DNA of 64,000 nucleotides, taken from Helicostylum pulchrum (Eukaryota; Mucoromycota; Mucoromycetes; Mucorales; Mucoraceae). The stretch lies in contig JAIXMO010000083.1 of NCBI GenBank assembly GCA_025677825.1, forward strand, positions 18,061 through 82,060, given 5' to 3'. Positions within the stretch are counted from its first letter, which is position 1, and every line of letters begins with the position of its first letter. Of the stretch, positions 59,763-64,000 are shown piece by piece. The notes below the pieces were generated by a model. It was given only the letters and a program-made list of their open reading frames with translations, did no database searches and had not been told where the DNA came from. The position numbers and the translations under genes were made by a program.

Positions 59763-60894
59763 ATGTTATCTAGTAATTTAAATACTTTACCTTCACCACC
59801 TCAGCAACATGCAGAGAATAAGATGAGCCGTGAACAACATAAATACTGTGGAGCAATGATGCGTAACTTGAAGAAACACAGAGATGCATCACCATTTCTA
59901 AAGCCTGTTGATTACGTAAAGTTGAACGTACCAGACTATCCAAATATTGTAACGAAACCTATGGATTTGTTACTAGTAGATTCAAAGTTAAATGAATTTC
60001 AGTATGGGACTGTGGAAGAGTTTGTATCTGATGTCAGATTGATATTTAGTAATTGCTTTAAATACAATGGGCCTGAAGCCATGATTTCGGTATTGTGTCA
60101 AAATGTTGAATCTGCTTTCGAAAAAGGGTTACGTCAAATGCCAATGGCCGATAAAGAAGCTTCACCGCCACTTTCTTCTCATCATAGTTCACCTCAACCT
60201 GTTGATTTGTGTTCAGAGGATTTAGGTAGACCAAAGAGAGAAATTCACTGTCCATCCAAAGACTACCCAGAAACCTATACAAAGCAAACAAAACTGTCTT
60301 TAACAAATAAAGGTGAAATGAAGTACTGCTTACAAGTATTGCGAGAATTAAAAAAGAACAAGTACCGTAATCAAATGTACGCGTTTATGACACCAGTGGA
60401 TCCTGTTGCGTTGAATTTACCAGATTATACAACGATTGTGAAACAACCTATGGATATGTCTAGTATCGAAAATAAATTATTAAACGATGAATATGACTCT
60501 CCAGATCAATTTCAACAAGATATCTCACTCATGTTTAATAATTGCTTTTTATATAATCCCCCTTCTTTACCAATTTATAGTATGGCCAAGGAAATGGAAA
60601 GCGTATTTCTTGATAAATGGGCTCAAAGACCACACACATCATTAAAAAAAAAAAAAAAACTCGCACAAAAGCAATCAAAGACAAAATTAAGTAGTACTAC
60701 TGAGCAAAAAAATCTCGTTGATGTAAAGGAAAATGTTGATCAAGAAATTGCTCAACTTGAACGTACCATTAAAAACATTTCAAAACAAATTCAATCCATG
60801 AAAACTAAAAAAGCGCCAGCAAAGAAACCTGTACGTTCAAAATCTATTCCTACTAGTACTACTACTGCTACTAGTGCTACTACTACTACTAGTG

Positions 60895-60931
<37 letters not shown>

Positions 60932-61486
60932 ACCTCAGCAAAAGTCATCTTTTGTAAAGAAGAGAACTATAACTAGTAATAATAACCATCAACCAATATT
61001 ATATGAGTTTACATTTGATGAAAAGAAGGCTCTAAGTCATGAGATTAATGAATTAGATAATAATCGTCTTACTGCTGTCGTTGAAATTATTAAAAACTCT
61101 ATGCCAGATTTAGGTGTTGTAAGTTTGAACAAAGTAAAAAAAAAAAAAAAACTCTCTTCTATAAACTAACTTTCTTTAAATACTGTAGAATGATCAAAGA
61201 GAAATTGAATTGGATATCGATTCATTAGATAACCTTACATTACATCAATTATATAATGCCATTCACCCTAATAACCCAAAAAAGCATAACAATGGAAAGA
61301 GACAAAAACTTGATTATTCCGACAAAAGTACCGATAAAGTAGCTGACGGTAAGTTTCTTATACTTTTCTTTCAAACCAATTTCAAACTAATTTTTTGCTT
61401 TGTTAGACTCTTCTGACTCTTCTTCTAGTGAAGATGATGATGATGATGATTCAGGCTCTTCTGATTCTGATTCTGACTCTGACTAA
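59763..61486 (+). CDS. BDF1: BET-family double bromodomain protein (Bdf1)
   Basis: Acetyl-histone reader that bridges chromatin to TFIID. Exons: 59763-61118, 61189-61348 and 61407-61486, 531 residues. Bromodomain 1 (about residues 20-130) has DASPFLKPVDYVKLNVPDYP and NCFKYNGP. Bromodomain 2 (about 185-290) has YAFMTPVDPVALNLPDYTTI and NCFLYNPP. A Thr-run made of ACT repeats lies near 60850-60930. The ET domain FTFDEKKALSHEINELDNNRL...ELDIDSLDNLTLHQLYN crosses intron 1. The end is an acidic Ser/Asp tail (SDSDSDSD). An alternative spliced start at 59581 is discussed separately. Confidence 0.93.
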
Positions 61487-61745
61487 ATAATAAAATCAAC
61501 AAAACTACCATTACTTCTACTGTATATCATACCAAAAAAAAAAAATAATCTTATTTTACCCCCCCTTTATTCGAGGGTGTATAAATACATACCTTATTAA
61601 AGGGGAAAGTTATCCCCTTGGTTTTTTTTTTTCTACTTTTCCTTCTCTCTCTTTATATTTCAATGATTATCTCTCTCTTTTTTTTTCCCTTTTTTTCTTC
61701 CCCTTCCTTTTCACTTTTTATATACATTAATAAAAAAAAAAAAAA

Positions 61746-63255
61746 ATGAAATCTAACGATATAAAGTTTAAACTATTGTGTTATTTTAAAAAAAAGAATC
61801 GTCCATCGGTCAACATTATACAAGATTCCAGAATTGACGAAGGGTTTCAACAAAAGAGCAACACTAGTTCTTGTCCTTCTTTAAATTCAAGTTCCTCCAC
61901 TTCAGAAGAGCATAAAATAGGTAACATTGAAACCGGAATTTTAAAAGATTTCTTGTACTGTTTGCCTGTTGAACTGGCCTGTGTTATCTTATCGTTGTGT
62001 GATCAACAAACACTATTCACTTGTCACCTAGTATCAAAATACTGGAATGGTTTATGCAGAGATAATATTGTTTGGAAGCAACTGTATTTAAATAATCTAG
62101 GTGATGTATATCATTCCACTTTAAATCTCGATTATAAATCTTTATACCAACGCAAGCTTCAATTGTTACAACGGTGGAAGAACGGTACGCCGATTCAACT
62201 TCAAACAATCATTGGGCATTCAGATAGCATCTACTGTGTTCAATTCGATACCACTAAAATTGTAACCGGAAGCAGAGACCGTACTATCAAGTTTTGGAAT
62301 CCAGTGACAAACAAGTGTATTAGAACACTCAGTGGCCATGGTGCCAGTGTACTGTGTTTACAATACGATCAATCGATTTTAGTGAGCGGCTCTTCTGATC
62401 ATACCTTGTTGGTTTGGTCCCTAAAGACGTTTACTATCGAATACTGTTTAAGAGGTCATACTTCGGGTGTTCTCGATGTTTGCTTTAATGATAAATTAAT
62501 TATAAGTTGTTCTAAAGATGCAACTATTCGGATATGGGATCGGATCAGAGGTCAAGTAATAAAAGCACTTGTGGGGCATCGAGGTCCTGTCAATGCAATA
62601 CAGCTCATCGATCGACGGTTAGTCTCGGCTTCGGGTGACACGTTTATAAAGTTGTGGGATATCGATACAGGCGATTGTTTACGTGATTTCTTGGGTCATG
62701 CCTACGGGTTGGCTTGTATACGTTTTGATGGTGAGAAAATTGTAAGTGGAAGTAATGATAATAAAATTAAAGTTTGGAATGCAGGTTAGAATATATTTAT
62801 ACAAAATTATACGAAGTTAATATCATTTTAATTCGTTGTTTATTTATTAGATACTGGAGAATGTATATTAACTTGCGAAGGTATAAATAAATAATGATAA
62901 ACCTCTATTTTTGTTTATTGATTTTTTTTTGTTTTTGTTTATTGTAGGTCATACTGGTCTAGTGAGGTCTCTACATTTTGATAAAGACAAGATTGTAAGT
63001 GGAAGTTATGATCAAAGTATACGTGTTTGGAATATTCATACAGGCGAATGCATAAAAACTTTTTCGAGGTGTCATACAAGCTGGGTATTCGATGTCATGT
63101 TTGATGAAACTAAAATTATAAGGTAAATATACGTTCATATTTTGTTTTATTTTATCTTTTTTTACTTATTCTATCATAGTACAAGTCAAGACCAGAAAAT
63201 TTTAATCATGGATTTTGCTTACGGTATTGATACCAAAAATTTAATAAAATCATAA
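61746..63255 (+). CDS. F-box/WD40 protein (SCF substrate receptor)
   Basis: Substrate-recognition subunit of an SCF ubiquitin ligase of the Pof1/Met30, beta-TrCP and Cdc4 group. Exons: 61746-62784, 62851-62880, 62948-63122 and 63180-63255, 439 residues. The F-box is FLYCLPVELACVILSLCDQQTLFTCHLVSKYWNGLCRD (about residues 68-105, shown in two adjoining parts). About seven WD40 blades follow, with repeated GHxxxxYCVQFD, VTGSRDRTIKFWNP, LVSGSSDHTLLVW and IVSGSYDQSIRVWN. The last blade is short. The tail ends soon after NLIKS. Which target it recognises cannot be read from the sequence. Confidence 0.9.
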
Positions 63256-63266
63256 TATATCATTTT

Positions 63267-63731
63267 CTATTTAATAAAAAAAAGAAAAACAATGCAGAAA
63301 GTTATAATCGTAAAACTAGTAGGGTATATGTTGGTTGCTGTGTTGCCAAGAGTGTAAGTTGCAACTTGAAAAGGCGGGTTGGTAGAAAATCCCGGATGTG
63401 TAGGTGCATCACTGGTTTCAACTGAGACCGAAGAAGAACTTGGTATACTATTAGTAGTAGTAGCACTAGCAAAATGTGTAGCGGGAAGTGAGACTTGACA
63501 GGTATTAGAACATTCAAATCCTATATCAACATTGATACCAGCCTGTAAAATTGAATCACACGTAGAGTCAATCGTTGTTGAAATACTATAACATTCAACA
63601 CTAGAAGCGTTGACAGCATCGGCACCAATACAAGCAGTAGCATAAGATAAAATTCCCCCGCTAGTAGAAACCGTGTTGATTAGACAGTTACCAACTGATT
63701 CTAAAGTAATTTGAGTCAAGTTGAGAGACAT
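63267..63731 (-). CDS. Six-cysteine protein with C-terminal hydrophobic tail (family member 2)
   Basis: 154 residues, single exon. Cysteines at 16, 34, 47, 58, 74 and 78 (spacing 17, 12, 10, 15, 3), nearly the pattern of the protein at 7459-7899. Shared words are NLTQ, ILSYATACI against IRYAGACI, VEC, TCDSI against NCDYV, and ECSNTCQ against YCSISCE. A Ser/Thr/Pro-rich linker leads to a hydrophobic C-terminus (FTIITFCIVFLFFIK). No signal peptide is visible at the N-terminus (MSLNLTQITLE). It ends 11 bases from the convergent F-box gene. Function unknown. Confidence 0.68.
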   Translation of the reverse strand: MSLNLTQITLESVGNCLINTVSTSGGILSYATACIGADAVNASSVECYSISTTIDSTCDSILQAGINVDIGFECSNTCQVSLPATHFASATTTNSIPSSSSVSVETSDAPTHPGFSTNPPFQVATYTLGNTATNIYPTSFTIITFCIVFLFFIK

Positions 63732-64000
63732 GGATTTTGTTTTTCCCCTTTTTTCTAAAAAAAAAAAAAATAAAGAATTTATTTTTAGTACATTTCACCC
63801 TTTAAATACTTTTCTCCTTATTAAATGAGCCATGTACCATGTATTGAGAATAGTTTGTTTCTTTATAAAGGTATTAAGAAAAAAAAGGGGCTTTTATACA
63901 TAAATAAAACATTGGCTTTTTTTTTTGTAAGCATCGGATCACTTGCTTTAAGTCATTTGTTTGCTTTTTCACCCCCTCCTTTTTTTATAGCAATCACGCT
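63732..64000. promoter_or_regulatory. Upstream region of the six-cysteine gene, window end
   Basis: A/T-rich with an A-run beside the start and T/C-rich tracts at the window end. Nothing else recognised. Confidence 0.4.

Overview
The window is AT-rich nuclear DNA from a filamentous fungus, most likely an early-diverging one of the Mucoromycota (Mucorales type). Genes carry many short GT-AG introns (about 45-90 bases), start codons often follow A-runs, and spacers are full of poly-A/poly-T tracts. The gene set fits: a compact WC-2 photoreceptor partner, PacC, an AreA-type GATA factor, Pcl cyclin, Whi3, BET protein, Gcn5, and an expanded-type TKL kinase. Early-diverging retentions include HAUS1 (augmin), CENP-M, taspase-1 and a PCAF-type zinc segment on Gcn5. 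The species cannot be fixed from the sequence.

Layout. 1-7 kb: CENP-M-like 3' end, WC-2, a Pcl cyclin, a 76-residue unknown and a large intronless probable multi-OB-fold protein (CTC1-like at best). 7-14 kb: a six-cysteine tail-anchored-looking protein, a small TA-flanked transposon relic, ILV3 on the minus strand, and a decayed coding region. 14-25 kb: GPI-type aspartic protease, PacC, a 13-exon FAT1, taspase-1 and further copies of the transposon relic. 26-32 kb: a divergent pair of WrbA-type quinone reductase paralogues and a two-finger AreA-like GATA factor. 32-41 kb: uridine kinase divergent from Whi3, an AIF/FSP1-type NADH oxidoreductase and a SAP-domain kinase with 16 exons, two of them only 5 and 6 bases. 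42-51 kb: a Myb/TTF1-like protein, a secreted periplasmic-binding-protein-like protein, an E2 enzyme and Gcn5. 51-64 kb: EB1, proteasome chaperone PAC2, HAUS1, a homeodomain factor, an unknown coiled-coil protein, a BET protein, an F-box/WD40 protein and a second six-cysteine protein.

There are no operons. Thematically the window holds nutrient and environmental regulators (AreA, PacC, WC-2), chromatin readers and writers (Gcn5, BET), and spindle/kinetochore parts (CENP-M, EB1, HAUS1). The most unusual items are the pair of related six-cysteine proteins, the SAP-kinase that lacks the usual ATP-anchoring lysine and uses micro-exons, the GPI-anchored binding-protein fold, the exon-duplicated GATA fingers, and a [12 protein letters not shown] repeat shared by three unrelated regulators. 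Exon coordinates were worked out by hand from splice sites and reading phase, and every identification is by motif recognition without a database search.
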